Shown piece by piece: positions 10,575 to 22,170 of a stretch of DNA of 64,000 nucleotides. The DNA lies in NCBI GenBank assembly GCA_963422465.1, contig OY730175.1:806001-870000 (forward strand), given 5' to 3'. Within the stretch, counting starts at the first letter, position 1; each line of letters begins with the position of its first letter. Source of the DNA: Lichina pygmaea. Lineage: Eukaryota; Ascomycota; Lichinomycetes; Lichinales; Lichinaceae. Both the position numbers and the translations under genes were made by a program. Under the pieces are notes generated by a model. That model was not told where the DNA came from and searched no databases. It worked only from the letters and a program-made list of their open reading frames with translations.

Positions 10575-12859
10575 GCCCGTTTCTTCCGGAGGCGATGACA
10601 GTTGTGGGATGCTGCCGATTCGGCCGATCCGGCTCCCCGCCGCGGAGCCCGCTCAGGGTCAAATGTCAGGAGCGTTTGAGGAAGGGAAGATGTGTGGGAT
10701 AAGTTGGAGGTGTCGTCGGCCCCTGCGGACCGCTCGCCGTGGTTTCGTTCTTGCACGTGTAATTTCACCGGCGGTAGATAGTATACTCTCTTACTCTCTC
10801 AGGTCTCGTGTACTATTAGCTGCGGGCTTGAAGGTACAGTACGGTGAAATAATCCAGCCTGTTTAAGCCACGGCAAGGCTGGCCGCCGACGGCGCCGTCA
10901 TCGCTTTCAGACGCCATCACCTCCGGCGAGGATGCGGCGCGTCGGGACCGTCATCGATGTCGCGATTCTGTTCGCTCGAGAGAGCACCACGAACATATCT
11001 ACCTACAGGACGGAGTACGTACGTACGAGCACCGGAAGATCAGTGCGATGGGGATGCGGAATACATGGCTCGATCTTGAGATGGCCGGCGGCTGTGGCGG
11101 CGTCAGCAAAACGCTTCCGTCTGGCGAGTCTGAGGCGCGCGCTTCGAGGAATATCGACCACATCGAGCACATCGACCGCGTCAACTTACCGCACAGGGCC
11201 GACGGCCGTTCGACAGCACTTCGTACTGCACCTCGTACATCACTGTGCTGTGCCCTTGCTGCAGTAGGTTTTCTGCGTGCGGCTGTAACCTTGCTCCAAC
11301 GCGCCGATGGAAGCGTCTCTCTCTCTTTCTCTTCATCTTTGACATTTCTTCCGTAAAAAGTGGTTCCCTCCAGCTGATCGAAAAACACGGCAGGGTCGTC
11401 CACTGCTCTTCGATTTCTCTGTCTCTTGGTTATTCTCATCTGGAGGGGGTTGCTCGATTTAGGTATCGTTGTTATATCCGTAGACCCTGGCGTGCCTGGG
11501 ACCAATCCGATGCTGACGGTACCGTAGCAGAGTGATATAGTTATCCACTTGGGAGTATTCTTGTATTCTAAAGAAAGAAACATCGCCAAAAGAGACCAAG
11601 ACCGAAGTGGACCTTCGCTCGCAACAGGGCTGGGATGATTGCGACGAATACGGACTACTGGCCGTACGAGTCGGGACTAGCGAATCTATACAAAGATGCA
11701 TTGTTTACGCACGTTGCGACACTAGGACTGATCCTGCCTAGTTGGTTGAGACTACCCATGCACATTCCTTCGCCCCCCCCCCCCCCCCCCCCGGAGGTCA
11801 AGGCCAGAGATGCACGGAGTACGTTACGTACGGCCGTACGTATTACGTACGTACATACGTACGGCATCGTGGACATGCAACTGCTCGCCAAGGCTCTACC
11901 GTGCGGTAATGGCGTGGCTCGCAAAGGGACTCGATCGTGGGTCAGGACCGACGACGGTGTTGGTTCCACATTGTCAGAAGAAGAGTACCCGCACCGTTCC
12001 ACGCCAGAGCGCGTTTCTGGCCGTCGTCGCCGAGGGGCGTCGTTGGGTGAGGTTGCCCCACCCCTGCATTAGCCGCCCAGATGCTGTCATCCAGACTTAG
12101 TTCCACCCACCGACTTCGCGGCGAAGGCTCGATGCCGGTGCCGACTGGCGCATCCTTGTTCCACCTCCGACGGGCACTTGCCGCCATTGTGTCGCCGTAG
12201 CGCCCTGCGCGCCGCGTTCGTCGCTTACCCAAGGGTCTCGTTGCCGCGGGCAACCCATCGGAGGACTACGGACTACCTTGACGACGAGCGCGAGGGAGAG
12301 GGGCACGCGAAGATGTCGTTCGTCCCCCCCTCCATGACGTACCTGGCGGGAGATTCCCGCGGTGACGCGCCGTATGAAAGGCGTCCATGCCCTGGTTCGT
12401 CTCTCTCGAGGTGCAGCACGACCGATCAGCGACACACATCCTTCCTTTTCTCTTCTCGTTCTTCTTTCCTTGCCTTCTTTTCCTTTCTCTTCGTCGGTAC
12501 GGGCACGTTTTTCGCCTCGCCTATACCCTGCAGCAGAAGACCGTTTCGAGTTCTTGTTCGTCTCCTTCACCATCGTGTTACTATTACGTAGCGAAGCAGG
12601 CAGCGCAACACCAGCCCAGCCGGCCCGGTGACCGGTTTCACCTCCTCTCCTCTCTTGTCTGAGCCCCGACCGGTCTGCATGTCTCCCCTACGGCGCTGGT
12701 AGCCTTACGGCGGCGCAGACATCTTTATGATGATGGTCACGGTACCGTCGTCCGTCTCGCCACCACGCCATCGCTCTCGGTGGTCGTAAGCGTGCGCGTG
12801 CGCGTGGACTCGCGCATTGGCATTGGCGTTGCGCGGGCTGGGCCGACGCCATCTCGACC
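10575..12859. other. intergenic, 2.3 kb
   Basis: No supported gene. Contains TACGTA-rich DNA (11818-11866), a poly-C run of about 17 at 11776-11792, and a CT-rich tract at 12420-12560 that looks like the promoter or leader region of the CFEM gene. Confidence 0.45.
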
Positions 12860-14225
12860 ATGCCGTCAGCGCCTTGGCTTGCCGGTCTTGGTGCGCTGCT
12901 CGGTCCGATCGCCTGCGCTCTACCTCAAGCGTCCGCGTCGAGCCTTCCCAGACGACTCGACGACGTGCTGCCCACCTGCGCCAAGGCTTGCGTGGCGGGC
13001 TTCGTCGGCCCCGGCTGGCCGTCGTCCGTCTGCGGATCCAACGACGATCTCGGCTGCCTGTGCCGGACGAGAAGCACGTCGGGATTCACCCTCAGCGAGG
13101 TCGGGCTGCAGTGCGTTGCTAGCTCGTGCTCGTCCCCGATGACGCAGCAGGACGGAGAGCGGATGCGTCGAGTCTGCCTGGGCCAAGATGGTGCGTTGCC
13201 AAACACGCATAGCGTGCTCACGGCTACGGCACCGCCATCGACAGCCACCGAGGCACGAACATCGATCGAGGCGAACGTCCCGGTCGTCGCAGACACGGCC
13301 GAGACGTCGTCCACGTCCAGCAGAAGCGCGACGAGCCGGTCCGCAAGCGTCACCTCAGCCTCGGCGACGGCGCCGGCGCCGGCGCAAGAGTCGAGCGGAC
13401 CACTAACGCGCGAACAGATCGCCGGCGTCTGCGTCGGCGTCGCCGCGGCCGTGGCCGTCGTTGCCGCCTCGATGGCCGCCGCCTGTCTGTACTTTGGATG
13501 GTGCGGGTGTCGTCGAAAGCGGCGACGAGACACGTCCGGCTTCAGCGCGCTGCCGTCGCCGCGGCCTGGCGACGACGAGGAGCGAGGCTGGTACGGCCGA
13601 CGCTCGGACCAAGCAGGGGTCGACGAGGGGCGCAGGTCCGTCCGGGACAACCGGCGTGCTCCGTCCAGGTCGACGGCGCGGTGGCCGTCCGTTCACCCGG
13701 CAGCGATCGGCGTGGCCCTCTCGCCGGAATCGAAGCAATCGCAGTTCACAGCCAAGGCGACCCCGACGGTGCGGTCTCGATCGGTCTCGACCTTGTTGCC
13801 GGACAAACCGGTCTACCGGCCCGTCTTCCCCGCCCCGCCGAGGACGAGACCGTTCAGCGAGACGACGGTGATCGAGGAGGAGGAGGAGGAGGCCGACGCC
13901 GCCGCTGCCGTCGCCGCTGCCGTCGCCGCTGCCGTCGCCGCTGCCGCTGCACGCGTCGACGACGGGTACGAGGGCAGCACGTCCAGCTGTCACACGTCGC
14001 TGGGCTGGCCGTCGGGCTATTACTCGCCGGACTTTGAGAGCGACAACCCGCATCTGCGGGGGTATCAGTACGCGCGACACTTGTCGAATCCGCCGCTCGT
14101 GCCTCCGATGCCCTCGGCGGCCGAGTCCGTCATGGCAGAGATCAAGCAGGGCAAGCTGGGAGCCGTCGCGACGGCATCGCTCACGCGGAGTCCTTCTTCG
14201 TTGGCCGATAGAGACCATCGCAAGA

Positions 14226-14271
<46 letters not shown>

Positions 14272-16081
14272 AGTCCAATCCAATCGCGGTTCCCGCGGGT
14301 CGAGGCTGCGGCTTTCGACGGCCTCCGCCACCTCGTTCGAGACTCAGGACGATCTGGAGCCAGGGACCAACCGGGGACTGACGCCGGTGCGTGAGCTGTA
14401 CGAGGCCGACGGGGACGAGGATCACACCGTCTCTCCCATCTCGCCCGAGCGGCTCAAGTATCCGGCCGTGCCACGCTCGCTGTCGAGTCCTTGCAGCGGG
14501 TCCCCTGCGAAGCGTCGTTCTCACCTCTCTCCGCTGGATGCGCTCTCTCTTTCTCCGTCTCCGTCGCCGTCGCGCCCTCGACCACAGCCTCCACAGCCTC
14601 CACAGCCTCTAAGAGTAGGAGCAGCAGCAGGACCGTCTCGTGCCGGTCTACAGCCGCCACCGCTCCTCCGCAACGACACGTACAACCGCAGCGAGGACCT
14701 CGTGATCGCGACGACCCAGGCCTTGACGCAGGCAACGGGGTCTCGGCAGTTCAGCAAGCAGAATCTGCTCGCCGAAGCGCCTACGCGCGAAGAGGATTTT
14801 AGACGACTGCATCTCGCCGACGAGGTCGAGCGCGCTCGTCAGGGCCTGGATCTCATGCGCCAACGAGCCGCGGCGGCGGCGGCCAACATCCGCGGGACCG
14901 GGGCCCACGCGCCCGACAAGCCTGCCGTCGAGGTTCTCTGTCCCAAGCACTGCCAGCAGCACCGGCAGCAGCAGCAGCAGCAGCATCATCGTCATCATCA
15001 TCATCATCGTCATCCACAGCAGCGCTCTCCCTCTTATCACGTCTTTCCGGTGCCATTGCATCAGCAGCACAAGACCGCTAGTGGTGCTGGTGCTAGTGCC
15101 AGCGTTCCAAAGCACTCGACGCCACCCCCGCCATCGGCCGAAACGAGCAACAACGACGCGGCACACACCCAGCCCGGTCCATCGTCCTCGGACCAACCAC
15201 GCAACCTGCAGAACGCACCGGCGTGGCTAACGCGACTGAAGCCGACAAAGAAGGACGGCGATCTATGTCTCGTGCTCGACCCGTCTTCGTCGTCTTCGTC
15301 GTCTCCTCCTCGGTCTTGGTCTAGTACTACTCTGTCGAGTACTGCTCTGTCGAGTACTGCTCTGTCGAGTACTGCTCTGTCGAGTACTGCTTTGTCGAGT
15401 ACACCTGCGCCGAGCACTGCTCCTCCTCCCTCGCACTCACACCAACACGCGCGCGCGTACAGACACATGCCGTCACAAGCACAACTGCAACCGTCTTCCT
15501 TGCGGCCGTACATGCACATGCCACCACAAACACATCTGCAGCTGTCCACCTCGCGCACGACACCTCCGTCCTCCTCTCCTGCATTCATCCATCGCACAGA
15601 GCCTGCAAGAGGATCCCCTGCAGCCACAGGATCCCCAGCAACCCCAAGAGCTCCAAGAGCACCAGCTACGTCAGCACGCGCACAAGCCGCAGGGACAGGA
15701 GCACGAACACGAGCAACAGGAGCAGCGGGTCGTCAGACGCTGCCACAAAGAACAAGTTCTTTGGCGGCGGTGCTGACAGCAGCAAAGGCGACGCGGAGAA
15801 AACCTGTTCCTGCTGCTGCGGCCGCTGCTACTTCTGCGGCTGCGGATGCTGCGGATGCTGCGGATGCTGCGGATGCTGCGGATACGGCGACAATGACTCT
15901 GAGAGGAGGGGCAGCAGGAGGGGGAGATGGTGGTGGTGGTGGTGGCCACACACAGGAGCAGCTGCTGCATCAGCAGCGATACAAGCGGCAGCATGAGCAG
16001 CAACAACAGCGGCAACTGCATCAGCATCAGCATCAGCATCAGCACGATCATCAGCACCACCAGCACCATCAGCGATATTAG
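12860..16081 (+). CDS. large CFEM-domain membrane protein with low-complexity cytoplasmic tail
   Basis: A single 1073-residue open frame. An N-terminal signal peptide (about residues 1-22) precedes a CFEM domain near residues 38-107, with eight Cys in the expected order: CAKAC, VCG, CLC, a spaced Cys, SSC and RRVC. CFEM domains are fungal extracellular modules; some bind haem, others act as surface receptors. A Ser/Thr-rich stalk is followed by one transmembrane helix (about 186-212, VCVGVAAAVAVVAASMAAAC) and a basic stop-transfer CRRKRRR, giving an outside-N topology. The cytoplasmic tail of more than 800 residues is almost all low complexity: poly-Gly, poly-Ala, Gln/His runs, STALS pentapeptides and Pro/Ser stretches. 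A cryptic donor near 13190 could mark an unspliced intron after the CFEM domain. The extreme C-terminus is repetitive and its reality is less certain. Confidence 0.8.
14227..14272 (+). repeat. GGC trinucleotide repeat (poly-Gly) in the CFEM gene
   Basis: About 15 uninterrupted GGC triplets coding glycine in the cytoplasmic tail. Confidence 0.9.
15323..15405 (+). repeat. 15-bp tandem repeat (STALS) in the CFEM gene
   Basis: About five near-identical copies of a 15-bp unit, core CTGTCGAGTACTGCT, each coding the pentapeptide LSSTA. In-frame expansion unit. Confidence 0.85.
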
Positions 16082-17674
16082 CATCAGCAGCGGTGTTTTT
16101 TTTTCCGACAGTGACAGCGAATGTCGAACATGATGTCACCGTCCCACCAACCTCCTCTTTCTCTCTCCCTTCTCTCTCTCTCTCTCCCACTCTTCATCTC
16201 TTCATTCTAAGCGCTAATCTATTCCCTCTTCCCAATCCGTGGACGGATCCGCCTACTAATCCCTCCACCAATCCCTCCCTCCCTTCCCATCCATAAATCT
16301 TTCCATCTGCATTCTCTGCCCACTTTCAATCTAAACGAAAGCACAACCGCCCCCCTTTGTCTCTCGACTTCTCTCATCAACACGGCGTCGTATGCTTTTT
16401 TTTTTTTTTCAATCTGTGCATTTGATCTTTTCCTGCCTCTAGCTCTCTCATCATCTTTCATGTCCGTCCCGTTTACTTGTCTCCATACTCACACAATCGT
16501 GTTTGTTCCTTCTACCGTGTGTACATCTACACATTGCATCCTCCCACATCTTTCCGTCACTACCTTCACCACACCCCCATCTCCCCGTCCATCCACTCCC
16601 ATCCTAACCGCCCACGAAATCTTTCCTCAAAAGCTCCGTCATCGTCTTCTTTCCTGCGGAACGCCCATGGCCGCATTGTCGGTGTCAGGAGTCTTCCACA
16701 TTGGCGTGAACGCTGCATCTTTCTGCTAGCCTCAAGAAGATTCCGCGCTGGGTCTGTCGATGGGAAAACATCTACTTTTTTTGTAATCTTGCATGGGTCG
16801 GTTTTTTTGGGGGGGGGGGGTTTTGGGAGTTGATTTTCTTTTTCGGGCGTTGGAGTGGTGATCTGAAAAAACTATACTCGTCGAAAAAAGACTCGGAATG
16901 GAAATTCGAAGAGTGCTTCTTTTGTTGCTACGGGAAGTAGCACACACGCATCGGCTTGGTCGCTACCTACGTAGTTTTCCCCCCCTTTTTTTTTTCCAGA
17001 AGTGTGCGATCGATTTTGGATCTGTGGTTGCGTACAGTTGCGTACAGTACGGGTTGGCATCGGTCTTTTTGGCAAGAATGTTTTGTACGGAGCGAGCCGT
17101 ACCTTGGCAGGGGGAGAAGATAGAGAAGGGAGGGGCAAGAAGGCGAGGAAGGGAGATGCAGGAAGGGATTGTCGAGTCAGCCATCACTTGTCTAGAGCAG
17201 AGCTACGGAGACACGTCAATCATGACTTTTCAACTGCAGATTGTAACGTGTTATCATGGCTTGTTGATACATAGAGAGTGAGATGTTCGTCTCTCTTGGG
17301 TGCCCACTGTCTTCCCGAGCAGTGACTACCGAGTATGACCATGTTTTGATCTGAGAATGGTTGTAATGATGATACTTGTTTGCCTTGTATCGTCTCCCTT
17401 GACGGCGGAGTAGGAGATACTCCCGACCCCCTTTTTTTGGCGTTGCAAAATGACCGGCCGGTCAACGAAAGAGCAGAAAGACGACAAGATGAAAATTAAT
17501 GGAGATGGAGGAATGACGAGAGACGCTTGAGAGAGGATGCATGATAAGAGAAGATGCACGATGAGACAAGGAGGATGATGCCCCCAAACCGAGGGCACTG
17601 CCACGACGCTCATGTAACGCGGCCAACCAACAGCAAACAAAAAAAGGAGTGTGCACATCATCAATTCATCAAAG

Positions 17675-17712
<38 letters not shown>

Positions 17713-17980
17713 CGCAGCATCGTCGACAGATCCAGAAAGGATCGCGAGAGGAGAAAGGCGTCTGGGAGGGCGATGATAGGTGCTGCCGATGGATGTACGA
17801 AGGTAGAAACCCGTCAAGGGTAAAGATGCTCGGTGGCGAAGATAGGACATTCCAGACTGCGGACAAGAAACCACGCTGACGCCGTACGAATGACGAGAGG
17901 AAGCGATTTCGAACACGAGGTGGCGGCTGCGTCGGCCTGTCGAGCACGATCCACGGCGGGGACGAGGACGGGAGGTCGGA
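16082..17980. other. intergenic between CFEM and mucin-like genes (convergent)
   Basis: Holds the two 3' ends. CT-rich low-complexity DNA runs from 16140 to 16460, there are A/T and G homopolymers near 16390 and 16811, and a GT microsatellite at 17677. No gene is supported. Confidence 0.45.
17677..17711 (+). repeat. (GT)n microsatellite
   Basis: About 17 uninterrupted GT dinucleotides. Confidence 0.95.
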
Positions 17981-19246
17981 TCATAAGACGGCCCAGCCGG
18001 CTGCGACTCCACCAAAAACCAGCGCGACCAGCGGCGCCAGAGGCGCACCTTGCAACGGAGCAGCGGCATCGTTCTGCAACCCTGGGCTGGACGCCGTCGA
18101 GCCGTCAGATTCGGCGCCGGCGCTGCCGCTCGGCGTCTGAGCCATCTCGTCGCCCGGCACGACAGTGATGGACGTGATCGTGCTCTGCTCGCCGTTTTCG
18201 GCCGTCACGGTGCTGAGGAAGGTCGACGTGACGGGCCGACGCGTCGTGGTCGGATCCGAGGCTTGTTCTGTCGGGGAGTCGGCCTCCGAGGTGGGTTCGA
18301 CCTCGGTGCTGAGCGTCGTCGGCGTGCTCGTGATCTCCGCCTCCGGCGTAGCGCTCGCCTCGTCCGTCGTGGTCGCAGCCTCTTCGGTGGGCTCCTCCGG
18401 AGACTCTTCGGTTGGCTCCTCGGTGGGCTCCTCCGTAGGCTCTTCAGTTGGCTCCTCGGTGGGCTCCTCCGTAGGCTCCTCGGTTGGCTCCTCGGTGGGC
18501 TCTGGGGTGGGCTCTGCGGTTGGCTCCTCGGTGGGCTCCTCCGTAGGCTCTTCGGTTGGCTCCTCGGTGGGCTCTGCAGTGGGCTCTGGGGTGGGCTCTG
18601 GGGTGGGCTCTGGGGTGGGCTCTGGGGTGGGCTCCGGGGTGGGCTCTTCGGTGGGCTCCGGGGTGGGCTCTTCGGTGGGCTCTTCGGTGGGCTCCTCTGT
18701 GGGCTCCTCGGTGGGCTCTACGGTAGGCTCTACCGTGGGCTCCTGCGTGGGCTGCTCAGTCGGTTGCTCCGTGGGTTGCTCGGTGGGCTCTTCGGTGGGC
18801 TCTTCGGTGGGCTCTTCGGTGGGCTCTTCGGTGGGCTCTTCGGTGGGCTCTGCGGTGGGCTCTTCGGTGACCGACGGCTCAGAGACGACGTCTGTAGGGT
18901 CCGAGGTCACAGCCTCAGAGGATGTCTCGGGGTTGACGCTGGGGCTTGTGGCGGTCGCGTTGCTGTCCGTCGCTTGGCGCTTGGCCAGTTCCACGAGGCT
19001 CGTCGCGGCGCTGGCGTCGCGACGGTGAACCATCTGCATCGCCTTGCGCTCCTTGTCGAAGACACCACGCTTGTACTTGTTAGGCCAGTACGAACTGAGC
19101 ACCGGTCGGAGTTGGTATTCCGGCACCTCATCGAGCAGCTTCTTGAAGGAGGCCTCGTCTGGCTGTCCATTGGCGTCTTCGCCGACGCCCGAGCCGACGG
19201 CGGCGGCAACGAGCGAGACGAGGAGCGCAAGGCGTCGCAGAGACAT
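17981..19246 (-). CDS. mucin-like GPI-anchored cell-surface protein with Pro-Thr-Glu-Glu repeats
   Basis: The ATG at 19246 gives 421 residues starting with a signal peptide (MSLRRLALLVSLVAAAVGSG); an ATG 14 codons upstream would spoil it. A short N-terminal domain (DEASFKKLLDEVPEYQLRP, WPNKYKRGVF) is followed by Ser/Thr-rich sequence, then from about residue 125 to 290 by tandem EEPT/PEPT tetrapeptides, probably a heavily O-glycosylated acidic stalk. The C-terminus is hydrophobic (APLVALVFGGVAAGWAVL) after a small-residue stretch, fitting a GPI-attachment signal. Likely a wall or membrane adhesin-like or spacer protein; no enzymatic domain is visible and the function is unknown. Repeat copy number is expected to vary between strains. 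Confidence 0.8.
   Translation of the reverse strand: MSLRRLALLVSLVAAAVGSGVGEDANGQPDEASFKKLLDEVPEYQLRPVLSSYWPNKYKRGVFDKERKAMQMVHRRDASAATSLVELAKRQATDSNATATSPSVNPETSSEAVTSDPTDVVSEPSVTEEPTAEPTEEPTEEPTEEPTEEPTEEPTEQPTEQPTEQPTQEPTVEPTVEPTEEPTEEPTEEPTEEPTPEPTEEPTPEPTPEPTPEPTPEPTPEPTAEPTEEPTEEPTEEPTEEPTAEPTPEPTEEPTEEPTEEPTEEPTEEPTEEPTEEPTEESPEEPTEEAATTTDEASATPEAEITSTPTTLSTEVEPTSEADSPTEQASDPTTTRRPVTSTFLSTVTAENGEQSTITSITVVPGDEMAQTPSGSAGAESDGSTASSPGLQNDAAAPLQGAPLAPLVALVFGGVAAGWAVL
18375..18870 (-). repeat. 12-bp tandem repeats coding EEPT/PEPT
   Basis: Dozens of 12-bp units (read on the plus strand as GTGGGCTCYTCG variants) make up this coding minisatellite. All are in frame with the GPI-protein gene. 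Confidence 0.9.
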
Positions 19247-21231
19247 GATGGTGTGTGACGAAGAATCTCGAGGTTGGGGGTGATCCAAAGACCGGTCTTA
19301 TGATCCTGGCCGTAGCGTACAATGCAGGGTCCTTCTGTCGGTCAGAATGAGAGTCGATACGATCGCGTCGAGAGACGGTGATGGCGATGATGTGAGTGTG
19401 TCGAGGTCGACGGCCAGAGGGGTTGATGTAACCCGACCAAAACGGGGCCGGCGGATCTGCAGGAGTCAATGCACGTACCTGGCGAGGGCGAAGAGCAAAC
19501 GTCGAACCAGCCCGACCAGAGTCGGTGGAGACGATGCAGGGCGCTTTCGCTGTTTCAAGCACGACCGACGACGACCGGTTGCTGGATGCAGGCTTCGTAT
19601 TCCTCGAAACAGGCCGAACACAAGCAGGATGTACGCATGTAGGTGAAATGCCAACGAGCGGCGCGAGATATCAGTCGAACCTCGGCGGGTGCAGATGTTG
19701 ATTCCGGCGTTTCAAAGGTGTTGAACGGCGTTTCAATGGTGTTGAACGGCGTTTCAATGGTGTTGAACGGCGTTTCAATGGTGTTGAGCGGCGTTTCAAT
19801 GGTGTTGAACGGCGTTTCAATGGTGTTGAACGAGCGTGGAGAGTTGAGGAGGTGTTCTCGGTCAGGCCCAAGCGTCAACTTGGCCGCCCTCAGATCTTCG
19901 GCGAGACGATTTTTGCAATCCCCGGCCGGCCGTCCAGGTGCGACACAACCGAGGCGATGACGTGTGACTCGGCGGTCTTCAGCCAGCCCCTTTTTTCGAA
20001 AAGAAAACAATGACGGGCCAGCTATGCTTGTCGAATTGCTTCAGCACTTTCGGTGGACTGGGCCAAGACAGACGGCTCGCTCTTGAAAGGCTTGGGCCCA
20101 AATATAGAAGGGCGGCCGACCAACAAATGCCGAATGCTTACGGAAGTACGGAGTACGGAGTACTCCGCACGCAAATACTCGTACGTATGTACTCTGTACG
20201 GAAGTACATGATAAACATTAGCGCGGCATAAGCCGGAAATATCGCTCCTCTTCCGACTGGAAGCGACTCGGTCGTGTGGGTCTAGGAATGGCTTAGTCAC
20301 AGCCTAATTCTTATGTACGTACGTATGCTCGCAGACCGCGTACGTTACGTCCGGAGTACTCGTACACAGGTCTATCCTCCAAAGGAGGGTGAGGACGTAT
20401 ACGAGGGTACATACAGTACATATCGTCATTCCACCTGGTGATCACAGCTCTCCCCACACTCCCCGACCTCAAAGTCAAGATCGACGCACTGACAGAAAAA
20501 AGACCCGCTGGGAAGTAATTACCGTATTTTCTTATTTTCTTATTTGCCTCCCGATTCAAACCGTCTGCGGGGTAATCACGCTCCCCCACCACCACCACAA
20601 CCGTAATACGTAGACAGTGGCGCTGATCAGGCTGTTCTCGCGGGAGAGCTCGTCGCCGCGCGGACATGATCAACGAACCGACGACGGATCTCGACAGGGT
20701 CGGCCAGCATATCTCGCCAATGGACGAAGTAACGGGCGACAGATTTATTGACGTGGGCCTTCGGTCGAAGACAAGGTTCGAGTTTCTGGCCGGTGATGGC
20801 CCAGCCCCTACATCAGACTCTTCTCTCTCGGCGAAAGCACGCCAGGTCGCCACCCCTGCGAGCGCCTCAGGCATCACCAAACCTCTATCTCGGTCTTCCT
20901 AAGGGTGGTGTGGTGCGGTGGGAAGCTGGTGAGAGTCTACCACTACGTGGCACCCCTAACCTGGAACTAGCAGTGTCAGGCCTGGAGAACCTAACTAAAC
21001 CGGTTGTCGGTTCAAATATGACCCACCCCACAAAACCCAAGATTCACAAGAATTGTCTAAGATGTACCCACAAGATGTATAAAATCCTTCAAGACATAGC
21101 TCACTCTATCTTATCACTGTTTCCTGTTTCCTCTACAGGGTTTGGAGTTTTCCCGCAGTACATACCGGTACACTACAAACTAAGGGTGTCGCAGTACATA
21201 CAGTATGTTATACCTTACTCGTGTTGGAATT
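19247..21231. other. intergenic, 2 kb, with 21-bp minisatellite
   Basis: No firm gene. It contains the minisatellite at 19706 and GTACGGAGTACTCC-type palindromes at about 20140-20215 and 20312-20365. The minus frame 19555-20010 is open across the minisatellite and discussed as a finding. Confidence 0.4.
19706..19831. repeat. 21-bp minisatellite, six copies
   Basis: Six contiguous units of GGCGTTTCAATGGTGTTGAA plus C at 19706, 19727, 19748, 19769, 19790 and 19811. The first differs by one base (AAAGG) and the fourth has GAGC for GAAC. Being a multiple of three it is open in several frames; on the minus strand it reads as a heptapeptide FNTIETP. Confidence 0.95.
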
Positions 21232-22170
21232 GGACGTTGTGGGTGTGGAGCCCTAAGCACCGTCATGTTTGCTCTTGGCCCATGTATTTTGGGCAGTCGC
21301 CGAAACCCTAGCTGGCTCTCTTCAACGACAACAAACATCATCGTCTTCTTCTGCTTTGCCCCCAGAATCGATCAGGTTATGAACCCAGCCCGCATCGCTA
21401 GACTTGCCTATCGCTAGGAAGCTAGCTCGGTTGATTGTTCCGCTGGCTAGTTGTTGAGAAACTAGCAACCCATCTCTCACCCACGTCTTCTTGAGAGTTC
21501 GCACGGTACGGGACTGTCAAAGACCCGGTACAGCAACACAGCCAACAAGATGACTTCCGAAGAGCGACTATATCGGATTGTCAAGCTGAGAGGCTCCGAG
21601 AACCATCACTCGTGGGCGTTGGACGTGAAGATGATCCTTATCCGAGGAGGACTGTGGAGGGTCACTGATGGTCGTCTCACTAGTCAAGAGACAGCCCTCA
21701 ATCGACTCAGTCAATCGTGAGCCTACAGCTCAGAGCCACATCCTCTGACCAGGAACATGGTCTCACAAGTCTCGGAGAGAGCAATATCTTGCATGCCGAG
21801 ATTGTCAGGTGGAGAGAGCAAGTTTTTGCGTGCCCCATACATTACTAACTACCAACCTACAGCTGGTATGACTTTCGGACAGGGCGGGCTGCCGTGGAGA
21901 TGCCTGTCGAGTCACGAAGCTACGGAAGCTACAGGACCTGCGAATGTCGAGCTACGGAGCAGGATCGTCGATCGACTTGACTAAAACATGGAGCTGCGAG
22001 CAAGGGCGGGTGTTGGAACTGGACGTTGTGGGTGTGGAGCTCTAAGCACTGTCATGTTTGCTCTTGCCCCATGTATTTTGGGCAAGTTCTCTTCAAAAAC
22101 AACAAACATCATCGTCTCCTTCTGCTGTGCCTCCAGAATCGATCAGCTTGAACATCACCCTTCTAGTACA
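21232..22170 (+). mobile_element. copia-like LTR retrotransposon relic, internally deleted
   Basis: Two direct copies of an LTR-like sequence beginning TGTTGGAA/C-TGGACGTTGTG start at 21232 and 22011. They share the blocks GGGTGTGGAG, CATGTTTGCTCTTG, CATGTATTTTGGGCA and AGAATCGATCAG. Between them, ATG 21550 opens a 56-codon frame (MTSEERLYRIVKLRGSENHH, then SWALDVKMILIRGGLW), the opening of a Ty1/copia gag (UBN2-type domain), which ends at a TGA (21718-21720). No protease, integrase or reverse transcriptase remains, so only about 0.3 kb of internal sequence survives. LTR ends are not sharply defined and I could not see a convincing target duplication. Confidence 0.7.
21550..21720 (+). pseudogene. 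truncated copia gag fragment
   Basis: 56 codons from the gag start of the relic above; typical gag proteins are several hundred residues, so this is a remnant. Confidence 0.65.

Noticed and set aside
18050-19258. 402- and 287-residue plus-strand frames with Gly/Leu or Ser/Val repeats
   Set aside because: Antisense reading of the Pro-Thr-Glu repeat; they lack signal or known domain.
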